Shown here one piece after another: positions 1-13,257 of a DNA stretch of 64,000 nt. Source of the DNA: Styela clava. Lineage: Eukaryota; Chordata; Ascidiacea; Stolidobranchia; Styelidae. The position numbers and the translations under genes were made by a program. Within the stretch, counting starts at the first letter, position 1. Every line of letters begins with the position of its first letter. The notes beneath the pieces are model-generated. The model worked only from the letters and a program-made list of their open reading frames with translations, had not been told where the DNA came from and did not search any database. The DNA is taken from the NCBI RefSeq assembly GCF_964204865.1, contig NC_135256.1, forward strand, positions 22,534,703 to 22,598,702, given 5' to 3'.

Positions 1-201
1 TTAGACCAGCAAAAAATAGCTAAAGGAATTTGTTGGGATTGCGATCAAATTGGGTTTTGAGGCTTATCGTTTTCCACTTTTGCTTTTGTACTAGTGTAAA
101 TATTGTCTATAAAATGTAACTTTCACTTCATACCTACATGGCCCGTCAGTCTAGATGAGCAAAATTTTTGGCCCCCGGTCTGAAAACCTTGCCCACCCCT
201 G
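1..201. mobile_element. right end of a hAT-type element
   Basis: The stretch ends in CCCACCCCTG, which read from the other strand starts CAGGGGTGGGC, a common hAT terminal form. It is followed by the octamer gcttagac at 202-209, a likely target-site duplication. The window opens with ttagac followed by CAG, which could be the other copy of that octamer, but the sequence after it does not match the right terminus. The left boundary is therefore unproven and the element may begin outside the window. No coding potential is seen. Confidence 0.45.
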
Positions 202-1457
202 GCTTAGACCAACGTTTCCATTATTACCTGCCCACACTGTACAAATCCAGAGTGCATGTCTCCCAAAAATAGTTGGTCTATCGACTATACAGCTGTTTTG
301 TTTTATTTATACAAATAAAATTGCTTGGTTGTGAAATGGAGTTCGTTCATCTGTATGATACTTTTATGTGGCAAATATATATGTCTATGACTTATTCTCA
401 TACATGACACAGCAGCAATGCAGTGTATTAATTAAACTATTTCCAGATATATTGTTGTCAAATGCTCGCATAAGTTGGAATGCTTCAATAAAACATTTTA
501 GATCTAGATTTTTGTTAGAGCATTATATATATACCAAGAATACACTCAAATACATTCATTTACTCTCTAAAAACAAAGTCGCACGCGACATCTGATGCAC
601 AGACAGCACTAAAAATTTACCTAGCAAATAGTTATAAAGTTCCAAGACAGATTCCTAATCTCCAGTCATGCTCTTTAAGACTGCCATTTTTATCTTGAAC
701 TTTCAAAAATGGTGTGGTTTGAGGAGAACATTAAAATTTGTTTGGAGTCAGATGAAATTTTTATTCCGTCTATATTCCCATATAATAGGATTTGATATTC
801 ATTTCTCGTGGTATTGGTATTCAATCTTCACTTAAATGATTGACTGATGGACCCACAAAATTGCTGTTTTCGGCGATTTTATACCGGCTTTACGAGATAT
901 GAAATTGAAACACCGTTGAAAGCATGGTACGCCAAAATCAGTGATCGGGACTAAAACGGTGATTATAGAGGTGTTTCCAAACTTTGCACGATCCCAAGTC
1001 CACGTGAAAACTAATTTATATATAAGATATTTGAACATTTTGCCAAGACATGAAAAATGAGATTTATTAATAATGAGTAATTCTTCGTGGTATTTCACGC
1101 TTTCAACAAGTAGTAGGAAGAAATCAACGTAAAAACCGCTAAATATTTTATTGATATGGCAAGTAGTCGTAGGCATTTAGGAACTTAACAATTCAATAAA
1201 CGATTTTGATTAAAACATTGTCAGAAAATTATTACTTGATACATAACAATATATCTTTTTTTCATAATTGTAATTAAGATATGTTATCAAAATATATCCA
1301 AAGGTATTACAAATTATATGCATTCCTTCATAAGATGAAATAATTTGAAGCTCAGATATACAATGAAGCACAGAGTGGATTTTAATCAACAAAATATTGA
1401 AATAGCGTTTAAACCAAAGAACGTCAAAGTTTAGATGTAGTTTTTTGTTAACAAAAT
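202..1457. other. intergenic, no gene recognised
   Basis: Short open frames here match no family I know. The minus-strand sequence between about 1147 and 1457 could be 3' untranslated sequence of the SLC26 gene; an AATAAA-type signal (tttatt on the plus strand) lies near 1147-1152. Confidence 0.4.
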
Positions 1458-3559
1458 TTAGGCATGACTATATCCTGCATCACACATTTGGCACTCTGAC
1501 TCCAATAAATCTTTTGCGGTCGCTACAGCCAGAGATACTGTTGGATATACTTTCACTGCTGATTTTTCGCCATCTACTATGCCATATAAGGATAGCTTAT
1601 CGTAAACATCTCCTTGAATAGACGCAAGAAACACTGTATTTTTAGCCACTGTCAACTCTGTTATAACTTGATGTAAAGAAGACATTCCAACGGTATCAAT
1701 CATGCTCCAACAAGAACAATCAAATATGATGTAGTATGTTTTTTTCGTCGTCGTATTAGCTGAGGGGTTTCCTTCTTCGATATTTTCTATGTCACTGGAC
1801 TTACTAATCGTTAACTTCGCCATTCGATCATAATGAAAAAGTGAAATTATTTTTTCTAATGATGACTTGTTGGCATACGTTGGAGACTGCGAAAATTGTA
1901 TAATTTTTATTCCTGGTATTTCATGTGCACCCTGATATAAATTTACATCTCTGTATACATCAATTCCATTTAGTTTGCCTAAGATTTTGTTCGTGACACG
2001 GCGTTGTCTTATTCCACCACAACAAAGAGAAAATATCACGCCCAGGAGAAGTCCGGTGTCAACCTTCAGAAGTGTAACAAATAAGAATGTGAGCAGCCAC
2101 GTTGAAAAATCATACTTATCGACTTTCCAAAGTCGAGGTAATGTCTCGACTTGTTTTAAAAGATTATGCATGTTTGCCAAAATCATGCAAGCTAAACACG
2201 CAACGGGCAAATTTTCAAAAGCTGGTCCAATAACTAGTATAACTAGAAGCATAATAGAACAAGATACAAGTGAAGCAATCTGTGTGTTACCTCCTGCACT
2301 TTCCTGTACCGCACTTCTCGATAACGCACAACCACCGCAATGCCCACGAAAGAATCCCGACACTATTTGGCACAACCCAAGTGCAATAAACTCTTGATTT
2401 GGATCAGTACTGTACCCATGCTTTAAAGCAAAAATTTTACCTATTGAAACTGCGAGAGCAAATGAGACTAATGCAATTGAAATTGCGTCCCCTATCAAAA
2501 CAGGCCATAACGAAGTATTTGGCAATATGGGAGATGGCATCCCACTAGGAACAGAACCAACAATTTTGATACTGTATGTTTTGTTGAGATTAGCACTATA
2601 TGAAATTCCTGTTCCAAGTATCACAATCAGTAGTTCAACAGGAATCGGTATATTTTTCAGTTTCTTCTTGTATTGGCGGTTTACGAACTTTATCGGTACA
2701 AGGATGATTAGGCATATAACACTGGTAATTATAGTTGGCCATTTAATTTCTGATAGACGAGAAAATAGTTCGATGTAAATTAAAATTATTTCAAAATATC
2801 CACTTTTGATCTGCAGTGGTATTCCTGTCAAATGTTTAAGTTGTGAAGTGACAACATGGATAGCAACAGCTGTTGTAAATCCTGATACAACTGGTTCTGA
2901 TAGGAACATCGCAACAAAGCCCAGTCTGCAGAAACCAAGCAAGAGTAATATAAGTCCAACCAAAACAGTTAAGGAGCTGATAACCGTAAGCCTTTGAGCT
3001 TCCGTGTATTCAATCGAGGATCCTTCTAGTGAATAACTGGAGTTTGCAATAATATTATTATTAGGTCGTTCGGTTCCATTTTGTGAGAAATCAACTGTTG
3101 AGATATTCACAGCTAAAATATATTTGGATTAATTTCTATTCTGGCCAAAGTATTCCCAAGCATAAGGCTTATAATAGTCGTTACTCCAGCAGATATATGT
3201 CTTGAACTACCGAATACAGAGTAAACGAGAGGAGAGAAGAATTCAGTGTATAATCCGTTTATAGGAAGTAATCCTGCTAGTAATCCATATGCTAGACCTT
3301 GAGGAATCCTCACTATAGCTGTTGTTATTCCAGAAATAAAATCTCCTAATGCATATTCCATAAATATATACTTTGGAAGCCATGTCAAAATTGGCACAAA
3401 ACTTCTGAGCCTGCTTCTCAAGCAAGTAATATTGCACTTGAGTAGATTCTGGAGTTTTAATCTGAGAGTTGTAATTTCACCAGGCATATATCCAAATTTG
3501 TCTCTCAGATCTTTTTCTGATAACGGCCTTGTTTCCGATGTACGAGTCTTGGCCGCCAT
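1458..3559 (-). CDS. SLC26-family sulfate/anion transporter, single exon, one frameshift
   Basis: Multipass anion exchanger of the plasma membrane. It starts at ATG 3559-3557 (A at -3, G at +4) and reads 148 codons. These include the family's first transmembrane signature (PQGLAYGLLAGLLPINGLYT) and the FGSSRHIS stretch. The frame stops at TAG 3115-3113. Two bases later homology resumes in another frame and runs to TAA at 1460-1458. The second part has the SEPVVSGFTTA segment, the GGCALSRSAVQE region and a C-terminal STAS domain (core IDTVGMSSL). Total is about 697 residues, near family size. The GTG at 3110 is not a start, only the first codon of the second open segment. No GT lies near enough upstream to remove the break as an intron without deleting conserved sequence. 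It is either a sequencing or assembly slip or a real inactivating change. Absence of introns, when the neighbouring genes have many, suggests a retrocopy (inference). Confidence 0.85.
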
Positions 3560-6500
3560 ATTTCTCTTCTACATCTGACTTCTACAGATATACTAATAAG
3601 AGTAAGTAAAAAAATCAATTATTATGCCAAAGGACTTTATTTTCCTTATTTTTGGTGGTTTTATCTTTATTTGTGTTTATTTGCGCGTGCTTTGATTTAG
3701 ACTAAAGATCAAGGAGTCAGAATAGTCAAACAAAATTGTGCCAATCACTAATTGTGACAAACACGTTTTAATAATGAATTTTAAATGGGTATGAGTTCAG
3801 TAATTCTGGTTGTTTTCAGCTAATTACATGTATCATTTTTAGTTAAACACACCAGTGAGTTTAATTCAAGCTAGCTTTGTTCCCGTGTGGGGAAAGACGG
3901 ACCCTATAATCTTTGCATGTCCCTCTCCTGTACTAATTAACGAGCTTCAGCGGGATTAACCTCAACGAAATTTCTTTGATAAGCTCACAATAAATTGTAA
4001 CGACAAATGTTCGTATTTCGTAAAGTTGTACGATCTGATTGAAATGATCTAAAAACAGATGTATTGGAATATGCTGTTGAACCCTTAATACAAATACAAA
4101 TCAAAACGTCCAATACAAAGAGAACATCAAAAAAACACTGTTTTTCATTTCGTGTGTGATGGTCGGATTCAAATTCTCGGAACTCAAAGACAGGTACATA
4201 CGCTCGTTGCCGATAAATCACCATTAGGCAACAGAACTCCTTCAAAGGTTAAATATTCACATATTATATTGTAACACCAAATATTCGTATATATATATCA
4301 TAAAGTTGCATGATCGAATTGAATTGATCCAAATACGTCATCAATCTTCTGGACACACAAGGTCACTGCATACACGTTTGTCGCAAATAAATTACAATAA
4401 TGGAAACAGGCCAGAATAGTATGATTTCATTAAATTCAACGTACTATTAACACAAAGGGTTAAATACTGTTACAAACCATAGTAATCATCCCACAGTCGC
4501 GACATCCATACCTCGACCTTTATTTGTTAACATGCTGAATCATGATTCGTATACATCTACGTATTAACTGAGGTGATGTGATTCTTGGCAATACTTCTAA
4601 ATAGATTTCGTTTTAATAAAGCGCATTGTTCGACCATAGTATTGGTATATTTCGTGTGATAAAGACATCAACGCGAACACCTAACGCGTATTTTTTATTG
4701 ATCATCACATTGTTTTATCATATAATCCAGTAGTTCCTAAACTGTGGGTCGCGACCTCGGATACGCACACAAGTGAATAGGATTTGGGAAGTGAAATTTG
4801 TGTTGTTCAGCAGTCGTCACTCGACAGGTAACGTAATAGTGTCTAACTTCGGATTTTTCAGCAACAACTCCATTTATTGTCCAAACGGCGCCAAAACTGC
4901 TCGATAAAACTTTTATGTGGTACACAACCTTTCCAGCTTGTCGGCAGGTACCGGTAATAGTAAATGGAATTAAGTGACAATGTGACGAGCGCCAATAATA
5001 TTTTCCTATTTACAGCATTTTTGATCATGTTACATCCGAATGAGTAGCTGTGAGCTGTCCCGCTGGTACGCGAATCGGACTTTTTGCCAGGCTGCGCGAA
5101 ATTAAGTTGGTTTGTTATTTTGTACCGGTGTAGCCGCTTGGAATATACAAAGCAAAGTTTCTTTATTTGACAATTAGCCCACTATTAGGTGATTGGCAAA
5201 TATGGTATTGATTGCCAGTCGGTGTTTTGGCTGGCTGAGTAATTACACTTTAGGATTCGGTCAGTTGCGAAACGGTTTGTTAATCGCACACGTGTCTGAA
5301 ATCTAGGAGTACGCTGCGTGTTTTGTCCACAACGCCTCCACATAAAAGCGAACATTTTTGTATTGCGATATTACGTATTTAGACGTTTGATACATAATTT
5401 CGAAGCGTTCCGAGCAGTTAAACACAAAACCACATTGGGTTCTAGCATAGAAAAAGGCACTTAAAAGATGTGATTCCGTACAAATTTTTTCCTATTTTAT
5501 TTTCTTGCTTTGTTTTATTTTTGAATTAATGATGGAGCAATCTGTAATATGTTAATATCAAACTAAAAATAATAAATACACCGTTGAAATATATTAAATA
5601 AGAATTAAAATTTATGTATATTTAGAAGCAATCTTACTATTCCCGAAGTATCGTACGCTTCAGGTCCGGCTATTCAGAGACAATGCATAACAACTTGTTT
5701 CGTCAAAGAACCGTTGTAATTCTTATCTAAGATGATCTGAGATGTTTACACCGTGGTTTTCATACGACGCCATGTGTTATCAAATCTTCTGAGGTTTTTC
5801 CGGCGCATTGCCGGAATCGTTCATATATTTTTTTGGGCTAATGTATGTTCACCGTCAACGTCCACTTGCAGTCGATATTGTTCCCATTTAGATAATTAAA
5901 CAGATATACAGTATTGATTTTTTGAAGTTGCTCTATGTTTCCAGTTGTGGGGTCGCGAGTAACCTTAGGCTTTGATTTTATGAAAATTGGATCGTGAAAA
6001 AAGTATAATCTACACTGTAGATTTTCAACCGTTGTTCCGCGGAACACTTGCGGTTCCTTGAACTACATTTATGTGTTAGTTGTCAAGTTGTTGTTTCTCT
6101 TTTTATTCTGATTGACAAATTCATGATAGCGAATGAGTAGTAGAGTAGAGCATAGGTTCTCAAAGTGCTCCGTACGGAGCCCCAGGGCTCCGTGAGAGAA
6201 ACCCAGGGGCTCCGCGAGCTATTCGATTACTTTTCAAAATACTGACTAATTTTGTAACTGTTCAAAGAAGCAATAACAGCTTTGATAAAATCTGACAACA
6301 ATATAGTCTCAAAATATGGCAAAGAGGCGGAATTATGACATTATTTATAAGCAGGAGCACAGCCAGGATTCTTAAGAGGGAGGTGGTTCAAAATTGGAAT
6401 TGGAAATTTCCTCGCAACATTCGCGATTGAAAAAACGGATAACGAGATTTCTGTTGCGTAAAATATTCAATCCATGACCGACGCGAGCATTTAACGTGTC

Positions 6501-9500
6501 TCGTCGTTATAATGTAATTGTGCTCATCGTTTCTCACGCTTGATTCGAGATTACTATTAGGATTACTAAAATGAAAGAATACTATTCTAAAGTAACATAA
6601 AATACGTGATGAACTGCCAACTATAAATAAATTGGAGTAGTATTTTTGCGATCTTGGGATTTGTCAAACTTGATTTGTTCTTTCGCACTTGAGATTATTT
6701 TTAAGCAAGATATCACCTTTTAAAAATCACAAAGTCTGGGCAAAATACGAACAATTGAAATTTATTTTATTGCATTCGGCTTCGTCGGTAGTTTCAGAAT
6801 GAAAAAAAGGTACATCGCGGATCGCGCGCACAATGGATTGCGTGCAGCTCCGTCGGTAGTTTCAAAATGGGAAAGAAGGTACATCGCGCACGCAATTGAC
6901 AGTGTTTCGATTTCGCAGTTACTACGATGAAAACCTAACATAACACCAAATTTTGTGATTTACAATGTCTATAAAAGCGTTTTCAATCTGAGGTGAGTCT
7001 GCTGAAACCAAACGTGTGATCTTCCATTTTAGGTTTTAATATTTTAGAATGCCTATTTTCAATCAAGAAATTTGAGTTGCGGATTTACCTCTTTACTAAT
7101 TATTATTTTTAGCATTTCGTCGTCGATGACTATAAAATGTTAACATATTTTTTACATTGAACTCTTAATTCCTCACGAGAACAACAAAAGAGCAATTAAC
7201 GTCGTCATTGTGTAACAATACAAGTGTATGCCGAGGGAAATATTTGATTTAGGGAGAATAAACACCGGCGTAATGATGTTTAAAGGTTCAAAAACACGCC
7301 ATGCTGAGGAAAAAAATCGGCGATTGTAACAAAATGCAATCGCGCACATTATTAGCGGCCTTTTAAGTCTTCCAAAAATGTCAAAATGGAAAAGATTCGA
7401 CCCCTAATTTATTAGTATGTTTGTCAAGTGTCAAATTTACAGCTTTAGTATATATAATTAATTTTAAAATTTAGATTTATTTATGACTTGTATTAACCCT
7501 ATTGAAAAAGGTTCAGCATTTAAATTAAGTAAAGTATTTTTACCTTGCTCAGGAATATTAATCTGAAAGTAACAATTTTAACATTTATTTTGGGGGTCCG
7601 TGAATAATAGTCAACATTTTCAAGGGCTCCGCAACACCAAAAGTAGAAATCAGGATTCACCGAGCACGTTTTTGGTTTATGATAAACCTGCTGTTTTATA
7701 ATAAGAATCCACAACGCTAAATTTCAAATATATGATTCTTGTAAACAGATCAGACAGAGCATTCTTATCCTTTGAGATTTGTCAGAAGTAGTAGTTTGCC
7801 AACATACTGCACGTTATATTGAATATTCTTGTCATGATGGATGGATATTTGAAATAAATGACTAAAAAACGGCAGAAACGTGCATGAGAATCCATGAAAT
7901 AAAACTAGCTGCGTGCTCGTCCTTCCCCAATCCCCGTCAGAATAGACTTGGTGTCATTGATACATATCTAGATATCATGTTAAATTGCCATTGCTAATTC
8001 TAGCAAATTGAATAATTCAAAATTGTAATTCAGCATTTTGACCAGGGTTTGAAAACTTTCTTTTTACCTGACATCTTTCTATCCATGAATTTGCATTTGT
8101 TTCCATGTTTACAATTCGGCTTCCATTTTTTTCTGAATTCCTTGAGGATAAGAAACTTTGAATGTTTTAATTTCGAATGGTTTCCGCGGAATTTATATTA
8201 ATTCGAAATTGGCGGATATTAACAATACTTTTCGATTGAATATAGTAGGCCTTCCAGAAGTATGTGTACCAATATGGAGGTAACTAATTTTGTTCGCCTA
8301 CTTTACATCAAGTTGTGTAAAGACTGAAGACCATGGGCAGGGGGTATATTCACTTGACTAACACAGACAGTCCCCGAGCTTGTAAGAGTACTAAAATAAG
8401 GAAAATAAAATAATGGCCTGACCCTAACATGGTACACATACAAGTACTACGAGAGTACCGAATAGTTAGCATTGAAATACTACTAAAAGATGATACAAAC
8501 GAGTCACACTTTTAAATATTTCCAACATCGTCGTCAATGGAACGATGAATAAGTTTGTCACCGTATTACATACATATACGATCATATATCACCATTTGAC
8601 GTTGTATACGTTTTTCAAATTTTGAAGATACTTAATATATTAATGGTCCATAGATCCCTGTATTTATTATTTATTAAGAATGATTTTATTAAATGCCATC
8701 ATTTTTATTTTATATCTTGGAAGTCTATTGCGCTAGCTAATTCTTGCAAATTTTTATCCCCATATATATATATAAGGTTTATTTTGTTTTCGCACTGTTC
8801 AAATGAATCATGGAAGCGATTCCTTAAGGTGTGGCACTCCCAAAAAACTGTAAAATGTACTGGCAGTTGCAGGGAACCTAATATTCTTATGCCAATTAAA
8901 TTGACTGATTATAGTTTTACTTAGTCAAGATGTAGATTTATACACCCTTGTTCCTATAAAAGTTATTTTTAGTCCACTCAGGCTTTTGTTGAAGAGCTAA
9001 TTTAGTCGATATGTTTTCGATTAACATCTATTAGTATTTATTTTTGAATTGTGTCTTCTCGCTTGAGCGAATTTCAACGGCAACCTGGTTTGTCAAGTCG
9101 CAAATAGAGTTGACGGTATATAAAATATTTTTAATCAATTCATTTGAAACGACAACTTCAAAGATTGCACGAGAGTTGAAGACAGTATAATGAGACACTC
9201 AACCGGTTGAATCAGAATAAAAAATAAACTATTTTTTGCCCCAATGCCTCTGTATGTTTGTACGTTCATGATATCTTCGCCTTATCATTAATGAATGCAT
9301 CAAAGTAAGGGATTCTGGTCAGCAAACAAAAATGGAATTGTCAGAAAATCCAAATGTTGTTTTGGCTTTGAATGTTGTAAGACAGGTTAGCGAAAGCTTG
9401 AGTGTGTAAGTAGTCTGCTGAGATTCAATCCACCATGAGTTCATGAACGGCAAATTCACTTCAAAGCATCATAGAAAGTCATATTAATTATAAATTTATC

Positions 9501-9785
9501 TGTAGAGTGAGGTCGCAAAGATTATAAGATTCTCCAAAGGGGCATGCGGCTTGAAAAGATCAAGAAACACAAACACTACCCTAGGCTGATTATTGGCAAT
9601 AATCGTATAACGTGTGTATTTTAGCTGTGAATTTATAGGCAAAAGATTGTTTTCCGGTAGTTTCAATAAAGAGCTGTTGATACAAACCAGAAGGCGGATT
9701 GTTACAAAACTTTGCATCTACGGAGTTCATTAACGCAACATCTAACACATTTTTCAAATCAATCTTAGCCTCACAGTTTTGTGAT
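3560..9785. other. 6.2 kb intergenic, decayed hAT DNA, no gene recognised
   Basis: Besides the repeats listed separately I see no exon with coding character. hAT-like termini occur at 4728 (CAGTAGTTCCTAAACTG followed by GGGTCGCGACC) and near 6151 (GGTTCTCAAAGTGCTCC). Related GGGCTCCGCG-type motifs sit near 6200 and 7625, so parts of 4.7-7.7 kb are probably old hAT copies. Confidence 0.4.
6784..6890. repeat. two tandem copies of a ~68 bp unit
   Basis: The phrase cgtcggtagtttca followed a few bases later by aaggtacatcgcg occurs from about 6784 and again from about 6852, with few differences. Function unknown. It lies inside the hAT-like intergenic area. Confidence 0.6.
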
Positions 9786-12700
9786 ATGGCAAATAGAACT
9801 CAGTCAAAACGGATTACGCTAAGTGGATTTATTCTTGCTGCGAGTGTTGTATTCATTTACACCTTTTATAGACCTAAAATCGTTGGTAAAAATTTGGATA
9901 TAGATATTGGATGGAAAACAAAAATATATCAGGAGGTACGGAATTTGAATATATTTATTAAATCAGTAAATTATAATAATTAAGATCGCCGAAGGAACAC
10001 CACAACTGGCGTATAATAGTAACTCTAACCATGCACGACAAGCGTAAGTACTTGTCATGCTTGTAAAAGAAGCTCTCAACATTGCTGATTCTACCGCCGT
10101 ATAGACTCACAGTGATATTTTGAACACACGAACCATTTTAATATATTCAAGTTATAACGGAAAAATTAAAAAAAAATTGTTTGAGGATGTTTAAGGAAAT
10201 CCAATTGGAGTAATAAGTGGTTGGGTTACTTCAAGTTATAGATTACGTTGCAAATAATGTCAGCAACATTGAATACCATAGTTTAGACTTAACCTTTATG
10301 AACCTCCCGTACCCATAAGTTATTATGCAAGCTCTGTCGAACCCCAACTATTCCAACAGTTGAAGTTAATATCGTGCAAGGCTATAGATTATAATAAATG
10401 AATTTGTATATAACTGGTCTTGTGGGAAATCTTTGCGTTACATTCTCAAGACCGCCTATTCTTTGGGTGCGTCGTGTATAGTCATTAGACCAAGTATTTT
10501 TGGAAGACATCTTTTACAAAAAACTACTAGTATTAGGTTTTTGGGAAAACTTGAATTTTCCACGATCACTGTGATGTAAATTAAGATATCTATACACTGT
10601 GGCCAGTTTCGTTGCGACGGCATCAGAACATATGTTGGTGAAAAAACGGCATTTTGTTGTAAAAGTTGTGCAGGTCGCAATTGGAAAAGCGCCCAAAACT
10701 GAAACCGTCGATGGCTCAAGTCATTCATAACTAGAAACTGCAGTCAGATGCGGATAAAAACATTTGCCCAGGAATTAACAAAAGTAGACATAACATATAA
10801 CGCACATCCACGTCGCCCAGAACGTGAGATGATAATTTTATTGCATAGCTCTGCACTGAAAATACGTGGATGGAACGTAAAATAATGAAATAAATGAAGT
10901 TTTTTTAAATGAAATATCAAAAATAAAGCGGGCAAGATCAAATCTAACAAATATTTTTATTTTCAAATATCACGTCCCCCTCCCCCAATTGTTTACGCCT
11001 CTCTTGTAGGGGGCGCCCCATCATTTGAGAAGCACTGGTTTACGCGCACGGACTTTCGCAAATATGGTCTTTTTCACCAAGGGGTCGTTTGCACCCATAA
11101 ATGTTTGCCCCAACTACCAGTATATCTGGTGTGTTTGTCTTTGATCATAACTATAGATCGCGAATTGATGAGAGTAGCAGTCTCATATACTTTTCAGAGA
11201 TTCGGTGAACTTTGTAAAAATAAGCAGACCGACACATATGAAAATAAACCACATGTCTAACATTTTGCAGAATAGACAAGAAAAACGGATTGTTTCGAAG
11301 AACAATGAACCTACAAAAAGGAGCAAAGAGTCTTTGTTATTAAGACGAATTCCTCAGGTAAACATTTTTTTTGCTACGCCTGCTTGTTATCAAACTTGTC
11401 GAGTTTTTTCTCTTCTTTTCTGATTAATTCTCAGGTCATCTGTATCGGAGTCAAAAAATGTGGCACCGGAGCTTTAAAAAGTTTTTTGGGTAAACACCCT
11501 AAAGTCAAACTTCCAACTGAAGCAGAACCACACTTTTTTGACAACAATGCTACTTTTGAAAAAGGTGTAGAATATTACAGGTTTGTGATATTTGTATCAC
11601 AGTACACAGGTTTTGAAAGAAGTTATAAGAAATAAAATATTATATTATACATATTGTATTAACTTTTTTTGTATCTCTTGCATCTGATCACCAGTAACAG
11701 CCAGTTCAGCAGCGGCCCATTTAAAACGATGTGAATATTAAGTATATTTGGTGCTCGAATGTTACCTCCCATCTTTAATTTGTACAAAATCAGAAATTGT
11801 GCGATATGCATAATTTATATAGGCTAGGATTTACAGATTTATCCCGGGAGAGAGGAAAGGCGATTAGACGACTTCATCATATGGTGAACTACGGCCATTC
11901 GTTCGGTTACCAATCCATGTTGTGTATGGAATTAGTTAGCCAGTTTTCGGAGCATGGGACTTGATTAGCCTGATTGATTTAGCCCTGTTAGCTAAAAGTT
12001 GAAACCAAGCTAAAATATTCGTTTGCTATCGTTTGCTATATTATAAACATGAATAAATCATATCAAATTTTAATTCAGATCATTAATGCCGTTGAGCAGA
12101 AAAGATGAAATAACTATGGAAAAAACACCGAAATATTTTGTGACGGAATGGGTTCCTGAACGAATTCACAAATTCTACTCTTCTCAGTCAATTCGGCCTA
12201 AATTCATACTTATATTATGCAATCCAATTGACAGGTTTTATTCTGAATTTGTTCACGTTTATACTGGGAAAACATACAACATTACAAAAAAGGTGAATAA
12301 CGTTCAGTGCATTTTGTGATCTAGATCAATACCACAATAGTTTATATTGTTACTTATCGATCTTTAGATCAGTAAGTATGTTGATAGGTATTTGTCTGTT
12401 TGTTTGTTTGTCTGTCTGTTTGTCTGTTAGATGCACGCGATATCTCACGAGGGCGTGGTTGAATCTGCTCCAAATTTCGCATGTGCAATCATCATATCTT
12501 GGACCAGAAGCCTATTGATTTTGGCTTGAATTATGTCGTATAATTAGCGGGTTATTAATTAATTAGTGATGGGACACGCGGTGTCACTATAGAGTCATGA
12601 ATCAAAACCGCAGTTTCGATCGATAAGTCTTATACTATAAGTCATTAAATAGTATAATTTGCCTGTATATGCAATTTCAGATGCTAAGAACTTTTTGCGC

Positions 12701-13257
12701 TTTTTATTCTTGTAATCAGTTAATCTTCGTTTCAGATAAAGAAAAATCCCACGGTGGCTGAATTAGTGCACGAACTAACAGAAAACGTGTCATCAACTTT
12801 GAACGAAATCGTACGCAGCAACAATCTGTCGTCTAATCACAAACATGTAGCATTTACACAATTTATTCGAAACAATTATGAAGCTTCACTGTTGACAAAT
12901 GGATTTTACATGTTTCATCTAAGCAGATGGCTTAGGTATTTTTCAAAAGACCAACTTCTTATTGTCAACGGCGAGGAAATTATTAAACGACCTTGGAACG
13001 TGATTGAGAAAATACAAGACTTCTTAGGAGTTGATAAGGTTATTACAAAAAAAGATTTTTTCTACAATAATGAAAAAGGATTTTACTGTGTTCATAGTTG
13101 TCTTGGAGATAATAAAGGCAGGACAAGATCTTTGAGTCTTGAAAAAAGGTCACCATTTCCGTTGTTAACTCTCGATGACAGGATTACATTAAGAAAGTTT
13201 TATGAACCTTTGAATGAAGCTCTTTATAAATTTTTTCATAGAACATTTTACTGGTAG
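9786..13257 (+). CDS. heparan-sulfate 3-O-sulfotransferase-like, five exons
   Basis: Golgi type II sulfotransferase expected to move sulfate from PAPS to heparan-sulfate glucosamine. Exons: 9786-9885 or -9935, ~11200-11357, 11435-11580, 12079-12292, 12736-13257 (TAG 13255-13257). With the first pair joined 9885 to 11200 all phases agree and the product is 379 residues. Exon 1 has a good start context and a signal anchor (SGFILAASVVFIY). Exon 3 holds the 5'-phosphosulfate loop (GVKKCGTGALKSFL) and EPHFFD, matching the family's catalytic Glu-X-His-Phe-Phe-Asp. Exon 4 has EKTPKYF. Exon 5 has KGFYC, KGRTR and the FHRTFYW end typical of the 3-O group. Odd: the 3'-phosphate motif reads LCNPIDRFYS, so the usual Arg-Asp is Cys-Asn, although the Ser is kept. 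Activity is uncertain. AATAAA occurs at 13621 and 13742. Confidence 0.85.
10983..11037. mobile_element. hAT terminus in intron 1 of the sulfotransferase gene
   Basis: The segment ends in TTTGAGAAGCACTG. From the other strand it begins CAGTGCTTCTCAAA, a typical hAT terminal inverted repeat, followed inward by a GC-rich block. I did not find the matching end upstream, so the element is truncated or strongly diverged. Confidence 0.45.
12385..12600. repeat. interspersed repeat with (GTTT/GTCT)n stretch, intron 4 of sulfotransferase
   Basis: A tgtctgtttgtttgtttg microsatellite (about 12389-12428) is followed by a moderately GC-rich block containing atgcacgcgatatctcac and gggacacgcggtgtcac. Such a composite looks like a SINE or MITE, but I cannot find termini or a target duplication. 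Confidence 0.4.

Noticed and set aside
832-1176. 114-codon minus-strand open frame
   Set aside because: No recognisable domain, no splice context, biased to Phe/Ile/Lys as expected from AT-rich chance frames.
1975-2997. plus-strand open frames inside the SLC26 gene
   Set aside because: They are antisense shadows of conserved SLC26 codons.
3098-3170. Treating the SLC26 break as a short intron ending TTTTAG
   Set aside because: The acceptor looks good, but the nearest usable GT upstream would remove conserved FGSSRHIS sequence.
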